Of a stretch of 46,696 bases of DNA, positions 7,386 through 15,384 are shown piece after piece. The first letter of the stretch is position 1. Each line of letters begins with the position of its first letter. This stretch comes from Streptosporangiales bacterium. GTDB lineage: Bacteria; Actinomycetota; Actinomycetes; Streptosporangiales; Streptosporangiaceae. The stretch spans positions 1 through 46,696 of the forward strand of contig WHSL01000018.1 in assembly GCA_009380095.1 (NCBI GenBank), in the 5' to 3' direction. The notes below the pieces were generated by a model that saw nothing but the letters and a program-made list of their open reading frames with translations, was not told the DNA's origin and did no database searches. The position numbers and the translations under genes were made by a program.

Positions 7386-9431
7386 GTGACCCAACCCGAG
7401 TCTCGGCGGAGACTGCCGCTGCTGCCCGGACACTCCGGGCGCAGCGCCCTCACATGCGTTTACCGCTGTGGCGACGCGTGTGCCCACCCGGTGCCGAACA
7501 CCTCGGGAAACGCGTACTTCGGGGACCTGATGGCCAAGGTCGCCTCCCGCCGCGGCGTGCTGCGCGCGGGGGCGCTCGGCGCGGTCGTGGCCTCGGTGGG
7601 GGTGGGGGGCGCCGTCGCGAGCGGCTCGGCCGCCGCCGCGCCGGGCCGCTCCGGCGGGTTGCGCTTCACGCCGGTGCCGCCGAACATCACCGACGCCGTC
7701 ACGGTCCCGGACGGCTACGACCAGGCCGTCGTGGTGGGCTGGGGCGACCCGGTGCTGCCCGGCGCGCCGGCCTTCGACTTCGAACGGCAGACCGCGGCGG
7801 CCCAGGCCCGGCAGTTCGGCTACAACTGCGACTACGTCAACGTGCTGCCGATCTCCCGGGACCGCGCGCTGATGTGGGTGAACCACGAGTACACCGACGA
7901 GACGCTGATGTTCCGCGGCTACACCGACGGCGCGAGCGCCACCGCGGAGCAGATGAAGATCGCGCTGGCCGCGCACGGCGGGTCCGTGGTGGAGATCGAG
8001 CGCGCGGGCGGCACCGGGAAGTGGCGGTTGGTCCGTACGGGCCGCCGGCGCTTCAACCGGCGCGTCACCGCCACCACCCCGATGCGCTTCTCCGGGCCCG
8101 CGGCGAGCAGCGCGCTGCTCCGTACGGCGGCCGACCCCAAGGGCCGCGAGGTGCGCGGCATGCTGAACAACTGCGCCGGCGGGCTCACCCCCTGGGGCAC
8201 GATCCTCACCTGCGAGGAGAACTTCAACCAGTACTTCGTCGGCGGCGACGGCGTGCCGGCGGCGGACAAGCCGGCGCTCGCCCGGTACGGCATCGACACG
8301 ACGAAGCGCTTCCCCTCCGACAGCCGCCGCTGGGACCGGGTGGACGAGCGGTTCGACCTCACCGAGCACCCGCACGAGGCGAACCGGTTCGGCTGGGTCG
8401 TGGAGATCGACCCGTTCGACCCGCACTCCACCCCGGTCAAGCACACCCACCTCGGCAGGTTCAAGCACGAGGGCGCCAACTCCACCCTCGCCGAGGACGG
8501 CCGGGTCGTCGTCTACCTGGGTGACGACGAGCGCTTCGACTACATCTACAAGTACGTCTCCAAGGGCCGTTACCGCGAGGGCTCCCGGCGGCACAACCGC
8601 GACCTGCTCAGCGACGGCACGCTGTACGTGGCCAAGTTCACCGGCGACAGCCCGGCCGGCGAGATCGACGGCTCGGGGAAGCTTCCGGCGGACGGTGACT
8701 TCGACGGCTCGGGCCAGTGGATCCCGCTGGTCAGCGGAGACGTCTCGCACGTGCCCGGGATGTCCGCCGCCGAGGTGCTGGTGCACACCCGGCTCGCCGC
8801 CGACAAGGCCGGCGCCACCAAGATGGACCGGCCCGAGGACATCGAGCGCAACCCCAAGACCGGCGCGGTCTACGTGGCGCTGACGAACAACACGGCCCGT
8901 ACGGCCGCCCAGGCCGACGAGCCCAACCCGCGCGCGAACAACAAGCACGGGCACGTGCTGGAGCTGGTGGAGGCCGGGAACGACGCGGGCGCCACCCGCT
9001 TCGCCTGGAGCGTGCCGCTGGTCTGCGGCGATCCGGAGGACCCGGGCACGTACTTCGCCGGGTTCGACAAGTCCCAGGTCTCGCCGATCTCCTGCCCGGA
9101 CAACGTGGCCTTCGACGCGGCCGGCAACCTGTGGATCTCCACCGACGGCAACGCGCTCGGCGCGCACGACGGGCTGTTCGCGATGCCGGTCGAGGGGCCG
9201 GACCGCGGGCACGTACGGCAGTTCCTCAGCATGCCGGTGGGCGCGGAGACCTGCGGCCCGCTGATCACCGAGGACCAGCGGACGGTGTTCGTCGCCGTAC
9301 AGCACCCCGGCGAGGTGGACGGCGCCTCCCCGGACGCCCCCGCCAGCCACTGGCCCGAGGGCGGCTCCACCCAGCCCCGCCCCAGCGTCGTCGCCGTCTG
9401 GCACACCCAAGGCGCCCACATCGGCTCCTGA
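7386..9431 (+). CDS. phoX: secreted PhoX-type alkaline phosphatase (DUF839)
   Basis: A 681-residue protein of the PhoX/DUF839 family: monomeric, Ca/Fe-dependent phosphatases exported by the Tat system that release phosphate from organic esters outside the cell. A twin-arginine motif (SRRGVLRAGALGAVVAS, about residues 54-70) is followed by an Ala-rich cleavage region. Family motifs include NNCAGGLTPWGTILTCEENF, FGWVVEIDPFDP, HEGANSTLAEDGRVVVYLGDDERFDYIYK, RPEDIERNPKTGAVYVALTNN, CPDNVAFDAAGNLWISTDG and AETCGPLITEDQRTVFVAVQHPGE. The GTG at 7386 has an excellent GGAGGA ribosome binding site. The frame stays open far upstream, but that extension is antisense to the SCP-like gene and non-coding. 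It stands alone behind a PHO box, so it should be induced by phosphate starvation. Confidence 0.9.
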   Translation: MTQPESRRRLPLLPGHSGRSALTCVYRCGDACAHPVPNTSGNAYFGDLMAKVASRRGVLRAGALGAVVASVGVGGAVASGSAAAAPGRSGGLRFTPVPPNITDAVTVPDGYDQAVVVGWGDPVLPGAPAFDFERQTAAAQARQFGYNCDYVNVLPISRDRALMWVNHEYTDETLMFRGYTDGASATAEQMKIALAAHGGSVVEIERAGGTGKWRLVRTGRRRFNRRVTATTPMRFSGPAASSALLRTAADPKGREVRGMLNNCAGGLTPWGTILTCEENFNQYFVGGDGVPAADKPALARYGIDTTKRFPSDSRRWDRVDERFDLTEHPHEANRFGWVVEIDPFDPHSTPVKHTHLGRFKHEGANSTLAEDGRVVVYLGDDERFDYIYKYVSKGRYREGSRRHNRDLLSDGTLYVAKFTGDSPAGEIDGSGKLPADGDFDGSGQWIPLVSGDVSHVPGMSAAEVLVHTRLAADKAGATKMDRPEDIERNPKTGAVYVALTNNTARTAAQADEPNPRANNKHGHVLELVEAGNDAGATRFAWSVPLVCGDPEDPGTYFAGFDKSQVSPISCPDNVAFDAAGNLWISTDGNALGAHDGLFAMPVEGPDRGHVRQFLSMPVGAETCGPLITEDQRTVFVAVQHPGEVDGASPDAPASHWPEGGSTQPRPSVVAVWHTQGAHIGS

Positions 9432-9451
9432 CCCCCAAGTTGTGGGTCAGG
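9427..9451. terminator. bidirectional hairpin holding two stop codons
   Basis: CCTGACCC (9427-9434) pairs with GGGTCAGG (9444-9451) across a 9-nt loop. The TGA of phoX (9429-9431) and the TGA of the convergent amidohydrolase (9447-9449 on the minus strand) both lie inside the stem. There is no T-run on either side, so its strength as a terminator is uncertain. Confidence 0.55.
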
Positions 9452-10976
9452 TGGAGCTGTGGACGACGGTGCCGCGTACGACGGTGGCGCGGCAGCTCGG
9501 GTAGGCGCGTCCGGTCGGGTCCTCGTCGGCGAGCAGCGTGTCGACGAGGCCGTCCGGGTCGTCCCAGAGGGCGAAGGTGGCGGCCATGCCCGGCGCCAGC
9601 GCGCCCGAGTCGTCGATCCGCCCGGCCCGCCAGGACCCCAGGGTGTGCGCGGCGAACGCGGCGGTCCCGGCCAGCCGGTGCTCCGGCGTACGGTGCCGGA
9701 CCGCCGCCACCACCCCGCCCCATGGGTCCAGCGGCGTCACCGGCGCGTCGCTGCCGAAGGCGAGGGCCACCCCGGCCGACTCCAGCATGGCGAACGGGTT
9801 CATACCGCGCGCCCGCCACGTGCCGAGCCGCCGCGCGTACATGCCGTCCGGCCCGCCCCAGGCCGCGTCGAACGCGGGCTGCACGCTGGCCACGATGCCC
9901 AGCCGGGCGATCCGCGCGGCGAGCCACTCGTCGGCGAGCTCGACGTGCTCGAGGCGGTGTCGCGCGGCCCGTACGCGCTCCGCGCCGATGGTCACGGCGG
10001 CCATCTCGAAGCCGGTCAGCGCGGTCGCCAGTGCCAGGTCGCCGATGACGTGAAAGCCCGCCTGCAGCCCGGCCTCGGTGCACGCGATCACGTGCTCGGT
10101 GACGTCCTCCGCCTCGTGCCGCAGGATCCCCCGGGTGATCTGCCGGTCCGTGTACGGACGGCTCAAGGCGGCGGTGTGCGACCCGATCGACCCGTCGAGG
10201 AACAGGTCGCCGGCGGCGCCGGCGCAGCCCAGCTCCCGGGCCTGCTCCACGTCGAGCCCGCCCCAGTACGTCACGACCTCGGGCCCGGGCTCATCCCGCG
10301 CGATCGCGGCCAGGTCCGCCAGGTCGTCCGTCCCGGAGATCACCGGCCCCGCGTTCTCGTGCAGGCAGCCGATGCCGAGCGCCGCCGCGGTGGCCCGGGT
10401 ACGGCGCTGCGCGTCCCGCCGCTGCACCGGGTCCACCGAGGCGTAGGCGAACTTGCGCGCCCGCTCATGGGAGTCCAGCGCGAGCAGGCCGGAGGCGTCG
10501 AACCCGGTCTCGTGCGCGATGCCCGGCTCCGCGCTGAGCAGCGCGGTGGAGATCGCGCCGGAGTGGGCGTCCGTACGGGACAGGTAGACGACCCGCCCCG
10601 GCGCGGCCCGGTCCACGTCGGCGGAGGTGAGCGGGGCCCGATCCGGCCAGCGCGACTCGTCCCAGCCGGTGCCGAGCAGCACCCCCGCGGGGTGCGTGGC
10701 GGCGTACCCGGCCAGCCGCTTCATGGCCTCCTCGCGGGTGCCGCAGCCGGTGAGGTCGAGGCCGCCCAGCGCAAGACCGGTCATGGTGGTGTGCACGTGC
10801 GCATCGGCGAACGCGGGCAGCACGACCGCGCCGTCCAGGTCGCGGACGGCGAGCCCGGCCGGGGCGTCGGCCGCGTCCCCGAGCCAGGTGATGACGCCCT
10901 GCTCGGCGGCGATGGCGTCGCACCAACGCCCGTCGGCGGACCGGACCCGGCCACCGCGCATGAGCACGCCTGTCAT
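9447..10976 (-). CDS. amidohydrolase family 3 protein (YtcJ-like)
   Basis: A 509-residue metal-dependent amidohydrolase of the YtcJ/exoenzyme-regulatory AepA group. The N-terminal beta domain is followed by the metal-binding HVHTTMTG motif after PAFADA (about residues 55-65). DGSIGSHTAAL, GFHVIGDLALATAL, RHRLEHVELAD and the late catalytic Asp in FGSDAPVTPLDPW follow in family order. Substrate is unknown; relatives act on N-acyl or cyclic amide bonds. No signal peptide is seen, so cytoplasmic. ATG at 10976 gives the expected MTGVLMRGGRV start. The gene is divergent from the threonine aldolase gene (118 bp) and convergent with phoX, with a hairpin covering both stops. Confidence 0.85.
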   Translation of the reverse strand: MTGVLMRGGRVRSADGRWCDAIAAEQGVITWLGDAADAPAGLAVRDLDGAVVLPAFADAHVHTTMTGLALGGLDLTGCGTREEAMKRLAGYAATHPAGVLLGTGWDESRWPDRAPLTSADVDRAAPGRVVYLSRTDAHSGAISTALLSAEPGIAHETGFDASGLLALDSHERARKFAYASVDPVQRRDAQRRTRATAAALGIGCLHENAGPVISGTDDLADLAAIARDEPGPEVVTYWGGLDVEQARELGCAGAAGDLFLDGSIGSHTAALSRPYTDRQITRGILRHEAEDVTEHVIACTEAGLQAGFHVIGDLALATALTGFEMAAVTIGAERVRAARHRLEHVELADEWLAARIARLGIVASVQPAFDAAWGGPDGMYARRLGTWRARGMNPFAMLESAGVALAFGSDAPVTPLDPWGGVVAAVRHRTPEHRLAGTAAFAAHTLGSWRAGRIDDSGALAPGMAATFALWDDPDGLVDTLLADEDPTGRAYPSCRATVVRGTVVHSST

Positions 10977-11094
10977 GCGATGAATGTATGACGGATCGGG
11001 CCGATCCGTGATCGTGCCCCGCCCGGGGAACCACGGGCGAAACGTGGTTTCCTTGAGAGGCTCTGCGATACGGTGAGCGACGGAGGGACATCGC

Positions 11095-12135
11095 GTGTCA
11101 GGTCGACTTCACGACCCCGGCTGGCGGGGGTTCGGCAGCGACAACCACGCCGGCGTGCATCCCGAGGTGCTGGAGGCGATCGGCCGGGCCAACGGCGGCC
11201 ACCAGCCCGCGTACGGCGACGACGCCTACACCGCCCGGCTGCGCGAGGTGATCCGCGAGCGGTTCGGCGCGGGGGCGGAGGCGTTCCCGGTGTTCAACGG
11301 CACCGGCGCCAACGTCGTCGCGCTGCAGGCGATGACGCGTCCCTGGGAGGCCGTGATCTGCCCGGCCACGTCGCACATCAACGTCGACGAGTGCGGCGCG
11401 CCGGAGCGGATGGGCGGGGTGAAGCTGCTGGAGGTCCGTACGCCGGACGGCCGGCTCACCCCCGAGCTGATCGCGCCGCGGGTGTGGGGGCTCGGCGACG
11501 TGCACCACGTGCAGCCGCGGGTGGTGGCGCTGGCCGAGACCAGCGAGTACGGCACCAACTACACGCCGGAGGCGCTGGCCGAGGTCTGCGCGTACGCGCA
11601 CGACGCGGGGATGTTCGTCTACATGGACGGCTCGCGGCTGAGCAACGCGGCGGCCGCGCTGGACGTGCCGCTGCGCGCGCTCACCACCGACGCCGGGGTG
11701 GACTTGGTCAGTCTCGGCGGCACCAAGAACGGGCTGATGTTCGGCGAGGCCGTGGTGGTGCTCAACCCGGACGCCGCGCTCGGCGTGCCGTACCTGCGCA
11801 AGGGGAGCATGCAGCTCACCTCCAAGATGCGCTTCGCGTCCGCGCAGCTGCTCGCGCTGTACGAGGGCGACCTGTGGCTGCGCAACGCCCGGCACGCCAA
11901 CGCCATGGCGGTACGGCTGGCCGAGGCGGTGGCGGCGGTGCCCGGGGTGGAGATCACCCAGCCGGTCGAGGCGAACGCCGTGTTCGTACGGCTGCCGGCA
12001 GGCGCGGAGGCGCTCAGCGAGCGGTACAGGTTCGGCGTGTGGGACGAGTCGCACGGTGAGTGGCGGCTGATGACCGCCTGGGACACCACCGACGACGACA
12101 TCGACACCCTCGTCAAGGACCTCGCCGCCCTCTGA
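11095..12135 (+). CDS. low-specificity threonine aldolase
   Basis: A 346-residue PLP enzyme of the beta-eliminating lyase/threonine aldolase family, cleaving L-threonine or allo-threonine to glycine and acetaldehyde. The N-terminus GFGSDNHAGVHPEVLEAI is typical, followed by FNGTGANVVALQAM, SHINVDECGAPE and YMDGSRLSNAAAAL. The PLP lysine is in SLGGTKNG (about K211). The C-terminal domain ends in WRLMTAWDTTDDDID. GTG at 11095 has a GGAGGGA ribosome binding site. The gene appears monocistronic; downstream it meets the decayed zinc transporter locus on the other strand. Confidence 0.88.
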   Translation: MSGRLHDPGWRGFGSDNHAGVHPEVLEAIGRANGGHQPAYGDDAYTARLREVIRERFGAGAEAFPVFNGTGANVVALQAMTRPWEAVICPATSHINVDECGAPERMGGVKLLEVRTPDGRLTPELIAPRVWGLGDVHHVQPRVVALAETSEYGTNYTPEALAEVCAYAHDAGMFVYMDGSRLSNAAAALDVPLRALTTDAGVDLVSLGGTKNGLMFGEAVVVLNPDAALGVPYLRKGSMQLTSKMRFASAQLLALYEGDLWLRNARHANAMAVRLAEAVAAVPGVEITQPVEANAVFVRLPAGAEALSERYRFGVWDESHGEWRLMTAWDTTDDDIDTLVKDLAAL

Positions 12136-12158
12136 GCCTCGCCGCGTCAGGCCCCGGT

Positions 12159-12842
12159 TCAGTGCGAGGCCAGGCCGGCGGTGATGGCGTCGGTGTTGGC
12201 GCGCATCATCCGCAGGTAGCTGGGGGCGCCGCCGGACCGGCCGGTCAGCGATTCCGTGTGCAGGGCGACGACCCTGATGTGCACGCCGGCCTCCCGGGCC
12301 ATGACCTTGGCGAGCCGGTCCGGCTGGGCGGAGTCCGCGAAGACCGTGCGTACGCCCGCCTTGCGTACGGCCTTGGCCAGGGAGTCGAGGTCGGCGGCGC
12401 TCGGTGAGGCCGGGGTCGTGCCGCTGGGGATGACCGCCCCCGACGACCGTGAACCCGTAGCGGCGTGCCAGGTAGCCGAAGACGTGATGGTTGGTGACGA
12501 GGTTCCGCCGTCCGGCCGGGATCTCCGCGAAGCTGTGGCGCATGAAGAAGCTGTGGCGCATGAAGGCGGTCGAGTGTGGATGAGCAGGGCCGCGCCCTCC
12601 ATCCGGGCGGCCTCTTGCGCGGAGATCCCGAACGAGTGCGGATCGGAGCCGGGCCTCATCAGCACGGTCACGTCGGCCTCAGCGCCCACGATCTCGCGGG
12701 TGACGTCGCCGAGGATGTTGGTGGTGACCACGACCTCGGCGCGCCCCTCACCTGGCGCCGCGCACCCGGTCAGCAGCGACGACGCGAGCGTGAGCCCCAG
12801 CGTGGCCAGGGCGGTGGCGAGCCGGTACGGCGCCCTCACCAC
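12159..12842 (-). pseudogene. aztC: broken zinc ABC transporter substrate-binding protein (AztC/ZnuA-like)
   Basis: The N-terminal part is intact: a lipoprotein signal (LTLASSLLTGCAAP) followed by VVVTTNILGDVTREIVGAEADVTVLMRPGSDPHSF, the metal-binding start of zinc binding proteins. After GAALLIHT (about 12573) roughly a hundred codons expected in the family, including a metal ligand, are missing. The frame then changes: RNLVTNHHVFGYLARRYGFTVVG reads in a second frame and SAADLDSLAKAVRKAGVRTVFADSAQPDRLAKVM in the first again. The second shift can be placed at a run of five C (12437-12441 on plus); one base fewer restores AVIPSGT. It also contains an in-frame 18-bp tandem duplication. Certainly non-functional as a binding protein. 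The start overlaps the end of the aztD remnant. Confidence 0.85.
12529..12564. repeat. exact 18-bp tandem duplication inside the aztC pseudogene
   Basis: The unit GAAGCTGTGGCGCATGAA occurs at 12529-12546 and again at 12547-12564 without a mismatch. On the minus strand it repeats six residues (MRHSF-F/A) in frame, next to the large internal deletion, so it is probably part of the same decay. Confidence 0.9.
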
Positions 12843-13399
12843 CCCGTCTCCACCAGGTGGGCCGGGCTGAAGCCGAGCTCGAAGGTGCGTGCCCTGCGCA
12901 GGTCGTCGTTGTAGTCGATCTCGTGGATCGCCTGGCCCGCCGGGTCGCTGACGTACGCCCGCGCCGTGTCCACCTGGATCATCGGGCGTGGTGCCCTGGG
13001 CTTCAGCGCGTCCAGCAGTTCGGTCTCCCCGAGGGCGCCGCCGGATTCGGGGTCGTACGACCGCGGGGTGCCGTCCGTGCCGAGCACCAGCACCGGGCCG
13101 TCCGCGCCCACGGCGTTCACCGCAACGGCGGGGGCGGCGCCGACCCTGGTCCACCGTCCGGCGGCGAGGTCCAGCGCCCAGGTGCCCGCTCGCCGGCCTT
13201 CGCGGCGAGCACGTCGAAGCCGGGGCGGTTGTGGAACTCAGACCCCGCTGTCCAGGACGCGGGTCCGCCCGCCGGCGGCCAGGTAGACGAAGCGGCCGTC
13301 GGTGCCCATGCCGGTGAGGCTTCCGGGCCGGGCCAGGACGGTGACCTTCTCGGTGGCCGGGTCCAGGGTCCGTACGGTGCCGGACGCCTGGTCGGCGAC
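12836..13399 (-). pseudogene. aztD: broken zinc metallochaperone (AztD-like)
   Basis: The beta-propeller-like repeats of an AztD-type periplasmic zinc chaperone can be read in three pieces. The first (13399-13241) is ADQASGTVRTLDPATEKVTV to VYLAAGGRTRVLDSGV, ending at a stop. A second frame reads EFHNRPGFDVLAAKAGERA. A third (from about 13195) reads TWALDLAAGRWTRVGAAPAVAV to FELGFSPAHLVETGW and ends at 12836. Between pieces one and two a large part of the family sequence is missing, and between two and three there is a frameshift. The first piece is fused in frame behind the aztB remnant. Identity rests on remembered AztD sequences and on its position before aztC. Confidence 0.7.
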
Positions 13400-13642
13400 G
13401 ACGAGGACCGAGACGAGGGCCGCGATGGCGAGCGCCGCCGTCAGCATCGCGATGTCGCGCGGGCGCACCGCCAGCACGTCACCGAAAAGGAACGCGGTCA
13501 GATCCACCGCGAAGCTCCGCGAGTGCGACACGAGGATCACCCCGAGGGCGGTCATCCCGACGAACAGCAGCCCGACGCCGGTGTCGTGGGACATCCGCCG
13601 CGAACGCGACAGCGCCGTCACGCCGAGGGCCACCGCGCGGCG
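13400..13642 (-). pseudogene. aztB: fragment of zinc ABC transporter permease (AztB/ZnuB-like)
   Basis: About 81 residues remain of an ABC-3 family permease: SHDTGVGLLFVGMTALGVILVSHSRSFAVDLTAFLFGDVLAV, then a membrane segment MLTAALAIAALVSVLVV. The DLTAFLFGD stretch is the family hallmark. The N-terminal half is missing; the fragment stops at about 13642, where a truncated aztA begins on the opposite strand. The C-terminal part is also missing, with the frame running directly into the aztD remnant. A functional permease would need six or more membrane helices. Confidence 0.8.
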
Positions 13643-14143
13643 GGCACGGTGCGGCGCGCGCACGTACGGCGTCCGGCGCTGGTGGCGCAGCGCGGCGTGG
13701 CCCCCGACCGGCTGCCCATGACGGTCCGGCAGGCGGTGACCCTGGGGCGGTGGGCGCACCGCGGCTGGTGGCGGCCGCTGACCCGGTACGACCGGGCGCT
13801 CGTCGCGGAGTGCATCGACACGGTGGGGATGGCCGGGCTGGCCCGCGAGCAGCTGGGCGAGCTCTCCGGCGGTCAGTACCGGCGCGTCGTCATCGCCCAG
13901 GGCCTGGCGCAGGAGTCGGACCTGCTGCTGCTCGACGAGCCCACGGCCGGGCTGGACGCGGACGCGCGGCGGCGGATCCTGGAGATCATCGACCAGTTCG
14001 GTGCCGGTGGTGTCGCGGTCGTGCACGCGACGCACGACGCCGCTGCCGCCCGGCGTGCCGGCCACGGCCTGCCGCTGGAAGGGGGCCGTCTGGTCGCCGA
14101 GGGCGATCCGGCCGCGCTCGTACGGGCGTCCCGAGACGCGTGA
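13643..14143 (+). pseudogene. aztA: 5'-truncated zinc ABC transporter ATPase (AztA-like)
   Basis: The C-terminal two thirds of an ABC ATPase are preserved in one frame. They include the Q-loop region ALVAQRG, PDRLPMTVRQAVTLGRWAH, the signature LSGGQYRRVVIAQGLA, Walker B LLLLDEPTAGLDADAR and the H-loop VVHATHD. Everything before about 13643 is gone, including Walker A, so ATP cannot be bound normally. The broken 5' end abuts the broken 5' end of aztB on the other strand, which suggests one deletion removed both starts and a shared promoter region. The gene ends at a strong hairpin. Confidence 0.85.
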
Positions 14144-14178
14144 AGCCCCGTACCGGCGGGTGGCCGGTACGGGGCTTC
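14142..14178. terminator. 16-bp perfect hairpin between aztA remnant and acyl-CoA dehydrogenase
   Basis: GAAGCCCCGTACCGGC (14142-14157) pairs without mismatch with GCCGGTACGGGGCTTC (14163-14178) around a 5-nt loop. It starts at the stop codon of the aztA remnant and ends 10 bp before the stop of the convergent dehydrogenase. It lacks a T-run but is very stable, and probably serves both directions. Confidence 0.7.
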
Positions 14179-14188
14179 GGAGGCTCGG

Positions 14189-15379
14189 TCAGCGGAAGGC
14201 GGAGACGCCGGTGACGGCCTGGCCGAGGGAGAGCGCGTGGATCTCCTCGGTGCCCTCGTACGTCGCCACCGTCTCCAGGTTCACCATGTGCCGCATCACC
14301 GGATACTCCAAGGTGATGCCGTTGGCGCCGTGGATGGACCGGGACGCGCGGGCCACCCGCTGCGCCGCCTGCACGTTGGCGAACTTGCCGAAGCTGACGT
14401 GGTTGTGGTGCGCGCGGTCCGCGTCCTTCAGCGTGCCGATCCGCCAGGCGGTGAGCCCGGCCTGGTTCACGTCCACCAGCATGTCGGCGATCTTGCGCTG
14501 GGTGAGCTGGAAGCCCGCGATGGGCTTGTCGAACTGGACGCGGCTGCCCGCGTAGTCCACGGCCGCCTCGTAGCAGGCGCGGGCCGCGCCCACCACGCCC
14601 CAGACGATGCCGTACCGGGCCTCGTTCAGGCAGGACAGCGGGGCCTTGAGGCCCTCGGCGAGGGGGAGCTGTGCGTTGGCCGGGAGCCGTACGCCGTCGA
14701 GCACCAGCTCCGACGTGATGGAGGCGCGCAGCGAGATCTTCTTGTGCACCACGTTGGCCTGGAAACCGGGCGTGTCGGTGGGCACGAGGAAGCCGCGGAT
14801 GCCCTCCTCGGTGGCCGCCCACACGATCGCCACCTGCGCCACGTTGCCGTTGGTGATCCACATCTTGGTGCCGTCGAGGACCCAGTCGGCGCCGTCGCGG
14901 CGGGCCCGGGTGCGCATCGAGCCCGGGTCGCTGCCGGAGTCCGGCTCGGTGAGGCCGAAGCAGCCGATGGCGTCGCCCGCGGCCATCCGGGGCAGCCACT
15001 CGTTCTTCTGCTCCTCGGAGCCGAACTTGTGGATCCCCGCCATGGCGAGCGAGCCCTGCACGGACAGGAAGCTGCGCAGCCCGGAGTCGACGGCCTCCAT
15101 CTCCCGGCAGGCCAGGCCGTAGCTGACGTTGTCGGTGCCTGCGCAGCCATACCCGTCGAGGTGCATGCCGAAGATGCCGAGCGCGCCCATCCCCTTGGCC
15201 AGGCCGGGCGCGTCCGGGATCGTCCCGGCCTCGAACCAGTCCGCCACGTGCGGCAGCAGCTCGGCGGTGGCGAACGCCCGTACGGTGTCGCGGATCTGCC
15301 GCTGCTCGTCGTTCAGCAGGCCGTCCACGTCCATGAAGTCGTTGCGGTCCGGCGCCGGGACCCGCTTGGCGGTGCTCAT
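14189..15379 (-). CDS. acyl-CoA dehydrogenase, glutaryl-CoA dehydrogenase type
   Basis: A 396-residue FAD enzyme of the acyl-CoA dehydrogenase family. CFGLTEPDSGSDPGSM and WVLDGTKMWITNGNVA bind FAD and substrate. ARYGIVWGVVGAARACYEAAVDYAGSRVQF matches glutaryl-CoA dehydrogenases. The catalytic glutamate is in VATYEGTEEIHAL (about E375), followed by SLGQAVTGVSAFR. The EGTEEIHAL site and a CoA-transferase neighbour favour glutaryl-CoA dehydrogenase (oxidation and decarboxylation to crotonyl-CoA in lysine/tryptophan breakdown) over short-chain enzymes. Exact substrate is inference. It starts 5 bp after the CoA-transferase stop, so the two are co-translated or at least co-transcribed. Confidence 0.85.
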   Translation of the reverse strand: MSTAKRVPAPDRNDFMDVDGLLNDEQRQIRDTVRAFATAELLPHVADWFEAGTIPDAPGLAKGMGALGIFGMHLDGYGCAGTDNVSYGLACREMEAVDSGLRSFLSVQGSLAMAGIHKFGSEEQKNEWLPRMAAGDAIGCFGLTEPDSGSDPGSMRTRARRDGADWVLDGTKMWITNGNVAQVAIVWAATEEGIRGFLVPTDTPGFQANVVHKKISLRASITSELVLDGVRLPANAQLPLAEGLKAPLSCLNEARYGIVWGVVGAARACYEAAVDYAGSRVQFDKPIAGFQLTQRKIADMLVDVNQAGLTAWRIGTLKDADRAHHNHVSFGKFANVQAAQRVARASRSIHGANGITLEYPVMRHMVNLETVATYEGTEEIHALSLGQAVTGVSAFR

Positions 15380-15384
15380 ATCCT

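Noticed and set aside
7344-9419. A 691-codon minus-strand frame opposite phoX
   Set aside because: It is the antisense shadow of a gene with clear family motifs and a Tat signal, and has no recognisable domain of its own.
12836-13120. A free-standing 94-residue minus-strand protein
   Set aside because: It is the C-terminal piece of the AztD-like chaperone; upstream codons in the same frame continue the homology without a start, so it is part of a pseudogene.
14142-14178. Inverted repeat as the end of a transposon
   Set aside because: It is a compact hairpin with a 5-nt loop between convergent genes, with no transposase nearby and no partner repeat; a terminator is the simpler reading.
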